NCBI GenBank assembly: GCA_037974665.1
Contig: CM075767.1
Coordinates: forward strand, 7,217,501 to 7,281,500
Length of the DNA stretch: 64,000 nt
Source of the DNA: Ehretia macrophylla
Taxonomy: Eukaryota; Streptophyta; Magnoliopsida; Boraginales; Ehretiaceae
Direction of reading: 5' to 3'
In this document: positions 36,235-47,974 of the stretch, in pieces
How the letters are laid out: the number at the start of each line of letters is the position of its first letter
Position numbering within the stretch: the stretch's first letter is position 1
The notes under the pieces: model-generated
Database searches by the model: none
The model's input: only the letters and a program-made list of their open reading frames with translations
What the model was told of the DNA's origin: nothing
Program-made: the position numbers and the translations under genes

Positions 36235-37200
36235 TAAGGGAAAAATTACTGTTTTGCCCTTAATGAAGGATGTGGATACTAAGGCATCCTAGGCATATTT
36301 TTCAGTTTACATTCAATTTATAAACATAATATGGTAGCCATTAATCCACAAGCGGAATAAACACGTAATCATGCAAAAACACACCACCGAAATTGATATC
36401 TAGTGCTATTTTACATAGTATGCGATTTTTACCTTTTGTGTTGGCTTAAAATCTCAACACACACATGTTAGGTTGCTGGAGAATGGCTGGAATAATTCCT
36501 CCAAGGCATGAGAAGACCTCCAAGGCACGACCCCTACGAATCTTCTCTCCTATTCCATTTTCCTTGCGAATGGCTATGAAAAATTGGTGGAAATTTTTCT
36601 CTCTGCCTTTCTTTTCTCTCTTGGTCGTGTATCCTTGTGTGTGTGTGTTGGTGTGTCATGTAAATGTGTGTAGAGGCAAATATATAGCCAAAAAATAGAG
36701 GAGTGGGGTGTCTAGAGTTTTAGTCTACTAAGGATAGTAATTTTGATTTTCAAAATTGAATTATTTGAAGATAAAATGAATTATCTTCTTAATTCAATTT
36801 GATCAAAAATTATCTTTTCCTAACAACTCAGCCCCACATGCCTACACATACATGCCACATGCTGGAGTGTGCCTGGCATTCGCCGTCAGGACATTCTTTG
36901 CCAGGACAAATATTCTTGTCTCAAGAATGTCTTTTGTCCTAATATCTTAACCTTCTAAATTGAGTTGCATGCTCTCAAATAGGAAACCATACTCCATTAA
37001 CACACAAATTCCAAAATAAGAAAAAGTCAATTAACCATAAAGGAAAATGGCTAGGAGAGGGACTCGAAGACGTAGCTACTGTGACTATAAAATGACCAAA
37101 ATACCCTTGCTAGTCACTAGCAATATTTTGACCATTTTAACCTTAACTCATTCCACTAAAGAGTTAATGTTGCACTCCATGGTAATAATAACCTTCAAAT
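36235..37200 (-). mobile_element. Ty1/copia LTR remnant
   Basis: This resembles, in order and orientation, the 3' LTR at about 45,600-47,553. Shared phrases include ggctagaagagagact / ggctaggagagggact and tagcaatattttaccatttcaacc / tagcaatattttgaccattttaacc. It ends near 37,200, where composition changes abruptly. Old and incomplete; no coding part. Confidence 0.5.
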
Positions 37201-37204
37201 GGAG

Positions 37205-40200
37205 GTATTGTCTGAACATTCAGGAGCTAATACCATTCCAATGCCCCCGTTTGCCATGCATAAACTAAGGCCTGGGAGTTTTAGCTTAAAGAAGGAGAAA
37301 TTCTTGGTCAATACCCCAAACTCCACTCTTTTGAATAAGCAATAAAGTGGATTTTCGGGGGCAGTAACGCCCAAGAAGGAAGTCAGGCCAAGCAAGGTTA
37401 TTTTCCTTCTTACAATCGACTAACTAGGGAATGAAAGATTGGGATGACAGTTTCTCATTTCGAATCTGTAAAATCAGAATTTTGATCAAATCACACATCG
37501 AGGACGTTGAGACTTTGATTAAAAAAAAGATTTTTTGGCTTAATCCGCCTTTACTAAAGATGCCTATTCCATCTGTTCGGTCATCGCTCTCAGCGAAAAC
37601 TACCCGCCTTGAACAAAAAGGGAATGATGAAGTTAGCCTAGCCTCGGTCTCTCTTCTCTTTCGTCTGTTTTGATCTTATTCGATCGTATAGAATGCTACT
37701 ATATAATCTTTTTGCATGGGTGGATAAATGAGGGAATCCCTAAAAGCGGAAGAAGCGAAATGGTAAAGGTCCATTCCCTCAGTTACTTCTTTGCCTTATC
37801 TTACCAATGGTTTTTTACAGCGAAACTAGGGCTGAAGGATCGGAGTTGAAAACTGTTAGACTAACTAGATCGAACCGGGCGAGGAAGTTAGCTCTATAAT
37901 GCATAATAATCCACCAATACCAATAGCGGCCCCTGAGGCACTGAGGCAGGAACCTACCTATGCTTCATTCTTCTGAAGGTAGGAAAAAAGATAAAACTAA
38001 ATAAAATGGATTCTCTTCGCGTATTGCTTATCTTTTTCCGCCCACCAGAGCATCTTCAAACCTCTCCTTACAATCGAGCTGCATTCCTCCTTTGATGACT
38101 CCCAGTAAAGAAAGCCTAAATTTGCCAAACTAATCTCATACAATACAACTATGATCGGGCAATAGTGCATATAAGATTAGACTAAATGTGTGAAGGATAT
38201 GCTTCCTTCAATCAAAGAGGAATCCATGCCGGGTATTCTCGTGATGCTGTCTTCGCTCGAAGACAACATATTCGAGGCTTTTTCTTTTATCCGCAGGGGA
38301 GGGCGCTTTCAGAATATATTTATCTCTCTTATTTGAGAGAGATAAAGAGTTAGGTCTTGGTTCCCCGCCTTCTCCTCGAATGGCTCAACATTATCCTACG
38401 AACATTGATTGCCTTACTAAGCTTTCCGGAAAGTAAGGACTATTTTCACATTGAATCTCAACGGTACTGGCATTTTGTAGACGTGGTTCGGTTATTCATA
38501 TTTGTCTCTATCTATTGGTGGGGAAGTATATGAAGAAAGAAATCAGTGGATTAAAGAATGGGCTCTGCTCGTTCGTCTACGCTCCGACCCAGCAAATAAT
38601 AATTGAAAAATGATGTTTCCCACTTCTACTGGATCTCAAACCATTGGGAAAGAAAAAATAAGGAAATCATTTCATCAAATAGCTGAAAGGCCTTTTTGAC
38701 ATCGAGCTGATACAGTGACCAAGATCTGTTAGCTTCTCTTACCCTACTTCTAAAGATAGATAGAAAAGGTTGGAGATAAATCCTTCCGCATATGCTACTT
38801 TAGGATTCAAAAAAACCTCTTTCGAATCACTCGACAACCCCTCTGCCAAAGAAAATAATAGTAAGCCAGAAAGAAAGGCATTTTATGAAAGTTTCATGGC
38901 TTTAATTTGAGCTACAGACCCTACTCTGGAAACGGGGAGGAATTGTTGGTTCTGGATTCCTTTTTTTGGGTATGCCGCTCCGCAAGTAAAGAGCAAAAGA
39001 ACAAAGTGGTCTGTGGTGATGTCAAAATTTGGATCTAATCCTATGCGCCTTTCTCCTTTTAGTGAAACCAACCTCCCTTAGCTTGTGTTATCATAACAGC
39101 GCCAAATAAATCGCCCATGGTGGTGAGCGTTCAAACAAGATTTAGTGGATACGGGGCCGAGAATCTGTGATCGATCCGAAGAACCTATAGGCCTGTTTAG
39201 CGCGTTTCTAAAGGTAAGCGGTTAGGTTGACAAAGTCAACGCTACTAAGGAACAAAGTAGTCTGTGGTGATATCAGAATTTACACAAAGTGGTCCAATTC
39301 TTGTGTTTAATGTGAAGCATCACACTGATAGCTTCAATAGTTCACTAAAATTTTCTCTTTTGTAGTTTAATCCTAGTGGGTCCCATTTTGCTTATCTTTT
39401 TTATTGGCATAAAAATGGGGTAGATGGACTCTTTTTTTCGTGCCCTTTTACAGGTAGGAAATCGGGCCCTATTGACTTTTTTAATCAAAATGGGACTCCC
39501 CAAAAGTTTGACCTTTTGTTTATCTTTTTTATTTTCCTCCACCACAACTATCTTCTACATAGATGCGGGAGTACCCTCCAGCCTCGGGGCCGCATCTTCT
39601 TCTACTTCTATGGAAGGGCATGCCCCAAGTGGCAGAAGCTAGGGGAAAACCTTTTATTCTGCCCCGTTCACTATTCACTTTCGTTCAAAGCCCTGCTACT
39701 GCTGCTGATTCTCACATTTGTCACTTTGCGCATTCTCTGCCATCAATCTGATTCTGGTTCTCTATTCCATTCCTGTAAATCCTCAGACCATTCAGGAAGT
39801 TCCCATCTGCCTTTCTGACCTGCCTGCATACTTGGTAAGTTTGGATGTTAAAATGGACTAAGGCTTCATCTATTTATTATTTATATTTCTCTTCATTCGT
39901 CTTATTTCACTCACTGATTTCTGACAGTTGCCCCTTGCTTGTTAGGTACGAGACTACACTATTCTTTGAGCATGTGTTAAGCATGGCGCCAGCCTTCATC
40001 CTGAGCTTTTAATAAAATGAACGTTGCTTGCCCTCACTAATAAAAAAACAACAATCCCTCCCCTTCTGTTACTTACTTTTACTCATTTCTTCGGTATACC
40101 TCAATACAAGACAAGCACAGGAAATGATATTCAATCAACGTGCTTCTATTTTTCAGCAGGCTTATTCAAATATCCTAAAAAAGTAGGGGCTATAACTAGT

Positions 40201-43200
40201 TGTAGCTAGCTAGCAAGCTAGCGTTTTCATATCCTCTCTCACCAACTACTGATCATCGCCGTTTGTTATTATCTCACCAACTAGCTAATTAGGTCTAAAT
40301 AACAAGGAAACCAACAAGCTCAAACATAAACAGTTAGTTAGCGAGCTAGCCATCAAGCACATCCGACAAGGATCAAAGGGGATCTCGTTGTTGCATTGCT
40401 TAAGTCGGAACAAGGTGCCATCGGACGTTCAACATGAAGTCTCACAATCAGGCACTCATGCCCGGAAGTTGTCTGGTACTAGGAATCTATTAGTATCTAT
40501 CTGAGGATAAAGAATCAATACAGCGAGCAGTCCACTGATTATTGTAATCTTGGGACTTCCTTCCCTAATCGAATATGAGGCCTACAGGATCCCTACAGCT
40601 AGTAGTTAGAGTCTTCTTAGGTATGTTTGACCTCTTACGAGAACTATACTCGTATTGTATGCGGTGATTTAAAATTCGGGGATTGTTGGCTAGCTCATGA
40701 GAATAGTGACTGGACTTAACAGTTGTTTATCTAGTGACTCCTGAATCATCTATTGGCTAGTCAACAACAACGATTGTACAAGACCCAGAAGTCAGATCCG
40801 CTGAACTTAAGTTGTAACTCCACTTCACTTAAGGCAGAACCCAAGAAAGACTTCTTATCTCACTTACCGAGGATCATAGATTCGACCGCGGAAGCATAAA
40901 ATAGTTCAGCGGACATGTGGAGTTGAAGGTCTCTTTACAAAGTAGCGTAGGTAGATTGATTTTTGTAGGTGACTATCTCTAGTGGTTTAGAATGAGTTTT
41001 GTTACAACTTGAGTTATGAGTACCAATGCTTTCTTTTTTAGGAAGGAAGAAGAAAAAAGACTTAATTAAATAATAGTCTAGTCTAATTGATTTGATGATT
41101 TTATGGATTCCTTTGTCATTTATTTGAATTCCATACATAGACAAAACTACAAATCAAATCAATTAGACACGAGTATGCGAGTGCAGTTACCAGAGCGGTA
41201 TGAGGTTTCTGTCGGGAGCAACAACCCCAATGAAAAGGCAGAATAAATTGGATTGGGGCACGTGGAATCCCGTGTGAATCAGCAAGGACCACCTTGCAAT
41301 TTTCTTTCCTTTTCTCTTGCGGCATTTCCCAAAAAGAATTAGGGAAGCTCCAATAGAAAAATATTGAAAGGGAAAAATACTTCTTGCCCAAACTATTCTT
41401 GGCTTTACAACTGCAGCGCCTATGGTTATTGATGAGCTTTCTTCTATTAAGTAAGACGGATAGGGAATATTTGACTAGGAAGCAAGCAACGTTAGTCCCT
41501 CCATACCAGCTAGCTACAGAACCCCTTTGGACAACTGCTCTGTGCTTGCCGGTATCTTTCGTTCTTCCGGCCAAGACCAATTCCAAGAAAAAAAAACTTG
41601 AGAACTCCTATCACGGGTTTTCTCCAATTCCTTGAGAAACTTATTGAATTTCTGAAATAGAAATAATTGTCTAGTTTGTCGGCCTATCTTCTTTTTAAGT
41701 TGCAGAGCCCTTCTATTCGTTCTTTTTTTGTTCCATTCCTGTGAGTTCAAAAGAGCAATTTCTTCCCGTCGAAAGGAATATTGAAGCAACCTTTCGCATA
41801 GCCCTTTCTTGGCCAATTGAATCAGGAACCGGTGCAGAAGACAAAAGGGACCTAACCGCTACATCTCATGCCCTGAGCTCTTTTTAGGGGTTGCATTTTT
41901 TTTCTTTTGGGAATATTGTTGATATTTCCCGTAAGCACATGAAACTTCCTCTTATTCAATCTTATTGGGCACTAGTTATCGTTTCATATTCAATTCCATT
42001 TTTTTTTCTCACGGTGGAAGGGAAAGAGAAGGTTGTTCGATTGAAGCCTGACCTTTATGATCTAAAATAAGTGCAGAAATGTCCCTTTAAGAAAAGGATC
42101 TTTACAGAAAAAGAGCCCAGAGGTTTAGTCAACCCCGTGGGAGAATGAGGAAAATGTGGGGTCTTCAACTGGGGTAAAGTCTCCTGCTAAGTGGGAAATG
42201 ACTCAAAAGCTACATTCCTTGGTTTTTCCAACGAAACCAAGTCACTCGGAGTTAAAGTTCGATCCATTAGGTTCTTCGATTTGTTCAGACAAGAAATGAC
42301 CCTTATAGAACTCAGAAAAAAAAAGGTAAGATACATCAGCTTCTTCAATCAGTCATCTGGGGGTCTGCTATTTCTTTTTTGGGAGAGTATACCAATATGA
42401 TCTTAATGAGGTATGGGGTGATCATCACCACCTGCACCTCACATCTCAGCACAGTGGAACGTGTAACCCTCAACAAAGAAATGAAAGCATACCCCTTTGC
42501 TCCTTGTCCTCTTACTCTTTTAGCCTACCTTGTGGAGGTCTCTCGGGTATCTCCTGCAGATCCGATTAGTCTCGTGATAAAGATCAGTATTTACCGATCT
42601 TCTACTAAGAAAGGCTCAAATAAAGACTTATCAACCTTCTTCGCTACAATGGTGGAGAGTAGTGGTTCATTTATTGATGTGTTAACCGACTTCAAATATT
42701 CTTTTATCAACCGTCATCTACTTTAGAGATCCCTACTGAAACTTTTTTCAAATAAAAAAGTTCAGCATCTTCCCATGACTATGCGAGTTGACAATAATAC
42801 GCAGCGGTATATGTGAGTCAATATTTTCCTTACTGATCCGAATGAGCAATTTGAATTACTGCAGATTGGTTTCTGGGCTGGACCAAGAGAAGAGGGAACT
42901 TCTATCGATCAAGTTTCAGTTGTTTTTTCTGTTGATCCAGGTAGTGGAGAGTCTTCTTAACCAAAGCAAAAAGGCGCACATCTTTGGTTAAAAATCAGAT
43001 TTTTGATAGGCGCATATTGAAACGCATCTCACTTCTTACCCGCTTTTTGGTTATTTATTTCTTGTCAAAGTTGATGGAAGATTCTTGTGTCTAGGCTTCG
43101 CCGTGTTAGAACATGAAATGCTGTCTTTTAGGTGTGCTATTGATTGGCCTCGGGTGGTAGCCTAATTGAAGAAGTTGAGCTTGTGCCCAAGCCTACCGTG

Positions 43201-43500
43201 CTTTAATTTTCAATAAGGACGTTTAGGCTTTACTAATAAGATAGAATATAAAAGGGCTTTTTCATCAGGGTGGTATCCAATATAGATAATGCTATTGTGG
43301 ACATCCCTAAACCTCTTCTCAATGAACTACAAAAGAACCTAAAAAAACATAAAAGAAGTGAATAGATGTAACAATAAAGCGCAATAGCAATGCAAGAGAT
43401 AGGAGCAAATGCATGGATGATCAACATGGGGGAAACTCGTAAAAAAAAAAAGAACTACCTAAAAAAATTAAACTAGTAATAGAAAAGGAAATGACAGGAA
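37205..43500. other. Candidate mitochondrial-derived insert (NUMT)
   Basis: This 6-kb block differs from its surroundings. It has higher GC, many purine or pyrimidine runs (gaaagaaagg, cccgcctt), no plant transposon signatures and a texture typical of plant mitochondrial intergenic DNA. No complete mitochondrial gene, rRNA or tRNA was recognised. Short frames at about 41,116-41,586 and 41,514-41,816 (minus) are unassigned. A phrase near 38,995 (acaaagtggtctgtggtgat) recurs at about 39,252 with one change. Identification is by style, not by a match to a gene, so confidence is limited. Confidence 0.45.
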
Positions 43501-43588
43501 TGTAAAGAAAGCCGATAAATCATATATATACAACTCTAGGGTGCCTTTTAGCAGCGCTGAGTTTTACGCCCTCAGCCTGGTGCTAATG

Positions 43589-45411
43589 TTAGAGCAAAGT
43601 AGCCTTAAAGTTTCTAGGCACAAATAGTTGAAGAATGATTTCAAAACAGAGTATGAGAGGATCCTTCCAAAAATTTTGCTTCATAATGAGTATGAAGTGA
43701 TCCATCTCAGTCTCACCTTTAAGAGGTGAGAGTTCCCATCCCGGTTTTAAATGTGTATGCGTGTGCTTTAATGTGTCAATGACCAACAAAAATCTCATAA
43801 AGTCAAATCCTACTTGCACTGGCTAACCCAAAAATTATAAGTGGAGAGGTCTAAACTACTAAGGTCAGACAATCTAAGAACCTCTCTATCAACCATGTCC
43901 TTCAAACTTGGGTCAAACCCTAACTCTTCTTGGCCAGGGACTAACAACCTAATGGTCATCTCTTGATGATCAAAGACCACCAACACGTGCCTCATATTAT
44001 TTAGCGAATGACATAGGCTCTAATGATTGGATGAGTATTGTGAGGTCCTAAAAGTGCAAGCTCAGTGTGGGAGGACCATGGAATGAACTCCAAAATAGGG
44101 GAAACATCATCTATAGGGGAAGCAAAATGGCTATCACTAGGGTAGGGAAAGTCAGGCTGAGTATCGTCAATAGAGTCATAAAAAAAGGCTATGGAAGCAC
44201 TCAAATCTTCCTTATATGAATTAGAATCATTTGGATATAATAGTCATTCAAGCTCCTCATTAGGTGTTTTCATAAGAGGAAGGGGTAAAGGTAAATCAAT
44301 AGACTCATCATTACAACAAGAAGGCTCTAAGGAAGTGTGCACACCCAGCTTCCTAAAAAAATGAATCAGAGCTAAATTGAGCTATAACAGTGTCAAGCTC
44401 ATCCTTCAAAGGTGAATGGGGCTCATGTATCAAAAAAGAAAGCAGAGTAGACTCAAAAGACTCTGTATATTCAAGACTAGACACGGGAGATATAAAAACA
44501 TCAATCTGCTCTAAAGTAGGGACAAAGTCAACCTGAGTCATGGCATAATGAAGCTCATCTCTTCTCTCTAAACAAGGGATCACCTTAATGTCTTTCTCAT
44601 CCTCGGTCTCACTTTCTCTTGCTCCATTACTCTCCCTATCACTATGAATCTATTTATCCCTCTATTCGAGGAAACTGTGGGCATCCAATTTGTTTGAAGG
44701 GGAATAAGATTTAAAGTGGGTTATAATAACATCAAACACATCCTTCAAATGTGGTCGAGGCTTAGGGACTAAAGCAGAAAGTACGGTAGAGTTATAAGAC
44801 CTAGCAATATCATCACTAAGAGCACGAGAAGTGAAAACAACCAATCTCTCTAATGTAAAAGCAAGACCAATATGAGTCGTTGTATCAAAAATTGCATCAT
44901 CTTCCTCAAAACAAGGCATGACCCCTTCTTCCTCACACACTTTCTCAATATCACTCTCACTCTCTTTCTTTCTAACACTCTCCCTATTGCCATTAGTTTC
45001 TTTCAACCCAACATTATGTTCAAAGGTAGTCTTAATAAGGTCAAGACTAGATTGGTCTGGGGGGAGGACCACAATTTGAGTCGGGGCATTCATCATATTC
45101 TTCACTTCTCAGACACTCATCTAATTGATTAATGCAACTCTTTAATATTTCTGTAGACAATTTTTGATTTTAGGTAGGCTAATTGAGGGAATGAAGATTC
45201 TGATCATTGGATTCGATTTTCCCTCCAGTGTCTTGGAGAAATTGAAGAATTTGATCCAACTTCTCATCATTTGTGGGTTCAAAAGGAAAAAAGGGTCAAT
45301 CCAAGCCCTATGGTAGGCATTTTGACTAAAGTCACTAGGTGCAGGGGTACCACTATAATCATGAGGATTGTAATCGGGGTAAGGAAAAGAGAAAGATGAT
45401 TTTAAAAACAT
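43589..45411 (-). other. Decayed coding region with internal protein duplication
   Basis: The minus-strand frames are coding-like but broken. From the 5' side they show FPYPDYNPHDYSG, an acidic region, and then two related segments. Segment A (about 44,665-44,940) has VMPCFEEDDAIF, FTLERLVVF and LKDVFDVIITHF. Segment B (about 44,353-44,583) has VIPCLERRDELH, PTLEQIDVF and LKDELDTVIAQF. A third stretch (about 43,810-43,995) has VVFDHQEMTIRLLVPG. The pattern of a Cys, an acidic patch, TLE..VF and LKD..D.II is shared by A and B, pointing to an intragenic duplication. The family was not recognised; an LTR-element gag-like gene is the likeliest source because an LTR lies just upstream. Confidence 0.4.
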
Positions 45412-45599
45412 AGAGGCATATGAAAAGAAGAGGTACCTTGACCCAAAGATAGATTAAGATGGCTTTGCTGAAGGAAAACGGGGTTAGGTTACTTGATTCA
45501 TATTTAAAAATTTCTATGAACATGGCAGAAACAATAATGTAGGATCTTACTGTGATTAAACATATAATAGTAAAACCAAAAACAGTTTACAATTTAATT

Positions 45600-47388
45600 C
45601 CCAATTGAAACAAGGATCTAGGCATACCTCTTGCGAAGAACGATGCAAAAACACCAACCACCTTGATCTACAAGCCTGAGAGATATTGTTTTCACTTCTC
45701 TACTTTGATCTTCTCCTCTATGACCAAAACCTTTCTAAAGTATAATCTAGTTGTAGGACTAGATTTTGCTAAACTAAGAGATATAAACTGGAATTGAATT
45801 TCTTCACAAAGGAAAACCTTACTCAAGAGAGAGAAGAGAAATAGCAGAAGAGATGATGTGTGGAGCATTTTTCAGAGTTAGAGAAGAGGTCTATTTATAG
45901 GCATAAGATCTAGAGAAAATTCCTAAAATTCCGATGTGAGATTTGGTCAAAGAAAAGTCCAAATCTTCTCCACAAGTAATTTCTTATTTTTTCTCCTTCT
46001 CCCTTCTTTTCCTACCCATAGCTGATTTTCCTAAGGTGGGTGGGTCTTACCTCTTGCGTCCAGCCTTGGCTTATGAGCCATAGTCCTGGTATAGCCAGCT
46101 TGCTCCAATTTAATTTAATCCTGACAATAATTAAAAAATAGAAATCCTTTTCCATAAAATAGAAAGTCTATTTTTAAATATCTAATTGTCATTAAATTTA
46201 ATTCTCCTTGATTAATTTCAAAAGTCTAAATCCAAACTACTATTTAAGAATAATCTATTTTTCCAATAGTAGAAGAAATATCTTAAATATCTCAACAGTC
46301 TTCTAGACTTTAATTAATCAATTAATTACATAATCCAATATCTTGACAATTCTCAAAATAGAAACTCCTTCCCAAAATGGAAAGTCTACTTTGATTCTAA
46401 CCATCAAAGGATTATATCCTCTCTCAACATAATATATCTTAATTACGTTTAGATACTTAACAAGGTAGATGGCTAGAAGAGAGACTAAATACACAATTAA
46501 CCTTTCTTCAGGAAATGAATAAAATATTATCACTAGTCCCTTAGCAATATTTTACCATTTCAACCAAGTCTACTCTACTAGAAGGCTTTGGCTACACTCA
46601 AGGATAATTACTGTAAGTACAGGAGTCCGTCAATCTATACATGACACTCTGTCTTTTGACCAACTAAGTATTATATTGACCATAATGCCCCTCTAAACTC
46701 ACTCATAGCCAAAGACAGGTTCCCTTAGTGTACTATCACCTCTTTGACTACATATTGTCTCCTTAGAACCTCTAATCCATAATCTAACCATCCTTCTGAA
46801 GTTATCCACTTATCTAAGGGAGCTACCCTTAAGTGTAACATTCAACACCTTAAGTGTTACTGCGGCCACAGATTCAGGATGATCTAGCGTGGATCATTCT
46901 ACGGGAGTGATTAATGTATATACTCCTTATTGCACATACATGTCCCTTCTAATCAAGTCCTATACGCCCAAACCACAGAGTAGGTGATCTAACTATGAAG
47001 ACTACACCCATAATGGATCAAAGTGCAAGTACTCAACTTCGTCGGTTCATCCACATATGCTCAAGATTAAGAGCTATGGTCTACTTAGAAGCTTGTAGGT
47101 TTATGTGAACTCTTTCTTTGATAGTACGTATTTAGAGTCTACACTTACAGGGTTCGTCTAATACATACACATGCATAAGTGCAATAAGTTTGAAACAAAT
47201 TCATGATCAAGGTAGATCACCATTCTCCAAATAGAACTTATTCCACTATGACTTCTACCATAGTAAAGCGCCCAACTTTACTACTTAGTCATGGACAAAG
47301 TTACTTTGCATATTCAAGTGACCCTGACTTAGACCTTCTGTGCGTAATCATCCTGAACGTAAATTACTCCTTGAAGCAAGGACCTTAT

Positions 47389-47444
<56 letters not shown>

Positions 47445-47553
47445 CTATGTCAATTCACATAAAAAGAAAAATATGCCCATATGAATAATGCAAACCATCC
47501 AGATGTTCAAATGACTAACTGCTAGTGGTCTTTTGGGCATACTAATCCCAACA
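45600..47553 (-). mobile_element. 3' LTR of the Ty1/copia element
   Basis: On the minus strand the LTR begins TGTTGGGATTAG at 47,553, directly after a polypurine tract (aagtgggagta, 47,554-47,566), the classic copia 3' junction. The LTR runs leftwards for roughly 2 kb; its left edge (about 45,500-45,650) could not be fixed. It contains an AC/AT microsatellite. It belongs to the copia body at 59,834-62,520, from which it is separated by nested gypsy DNA. Confidence 0.7.
47393..47444. repeat. (AC)n(AT)n compound microsatellite
   Basis: About 26 bp of AC repeat run directly into about 26 bp of AT repeat, inside the copia LTR. Confidence 0.95.
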
Positions 47554-47974
47554 TACTCCCACTTGTACAAAAGAGCATAGTCTGACCCTCACTGACTTAA
47601 TGTCTACAGAAAATAACTTTCTTCGAAAAAGTCCTTGTAAGAGGATTAGTTAAGAGATATCGCACAGGCAATTCCATCACTAAAACCCTTCTCTAATAGA
47701 ATTCTTGGATTAGTGAAACTTATCTCAGTGAATCTTGTCTTCCCACGATCCTTACTTAAGTGCTTATATTATATTATTTATCTTGGTAGAATAACATACA
47801 AACTTTCGTTCTCCGAAGATACTAGAATGGATGTTTTCCTACTACCAAGTGAGCTTGTCCTGAATTCGACAAAAAATTAGCCACTTGTTCCCTTCTTAAT
47901 ATATGTATCTTGGGCCTATGCTAGTATCTCATTCTAGTAATCTCAAAGGAGATTAACCCCTAGAACATAGCTAA
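47554..47974 (-). mobile_element. Copia pol 3' end next to the LTR
   Basis: This is the short terminal portion of the copia internal region, from the polypurine tract to the point where the nested gypsy DNA begins. Ends in gctaa before the insertion, matched by actaa on the far side at 59,834-59,838, a probable 5-bp target-site duplication with one change. Confidence 0.55.

Noticed and set aside
40790-40830. Phrase ccgctgaacttaag, similar to the start of nuclear large-subunit rRNA
   Set aside because: The conserved sequence that should follow is absent; coincidence.
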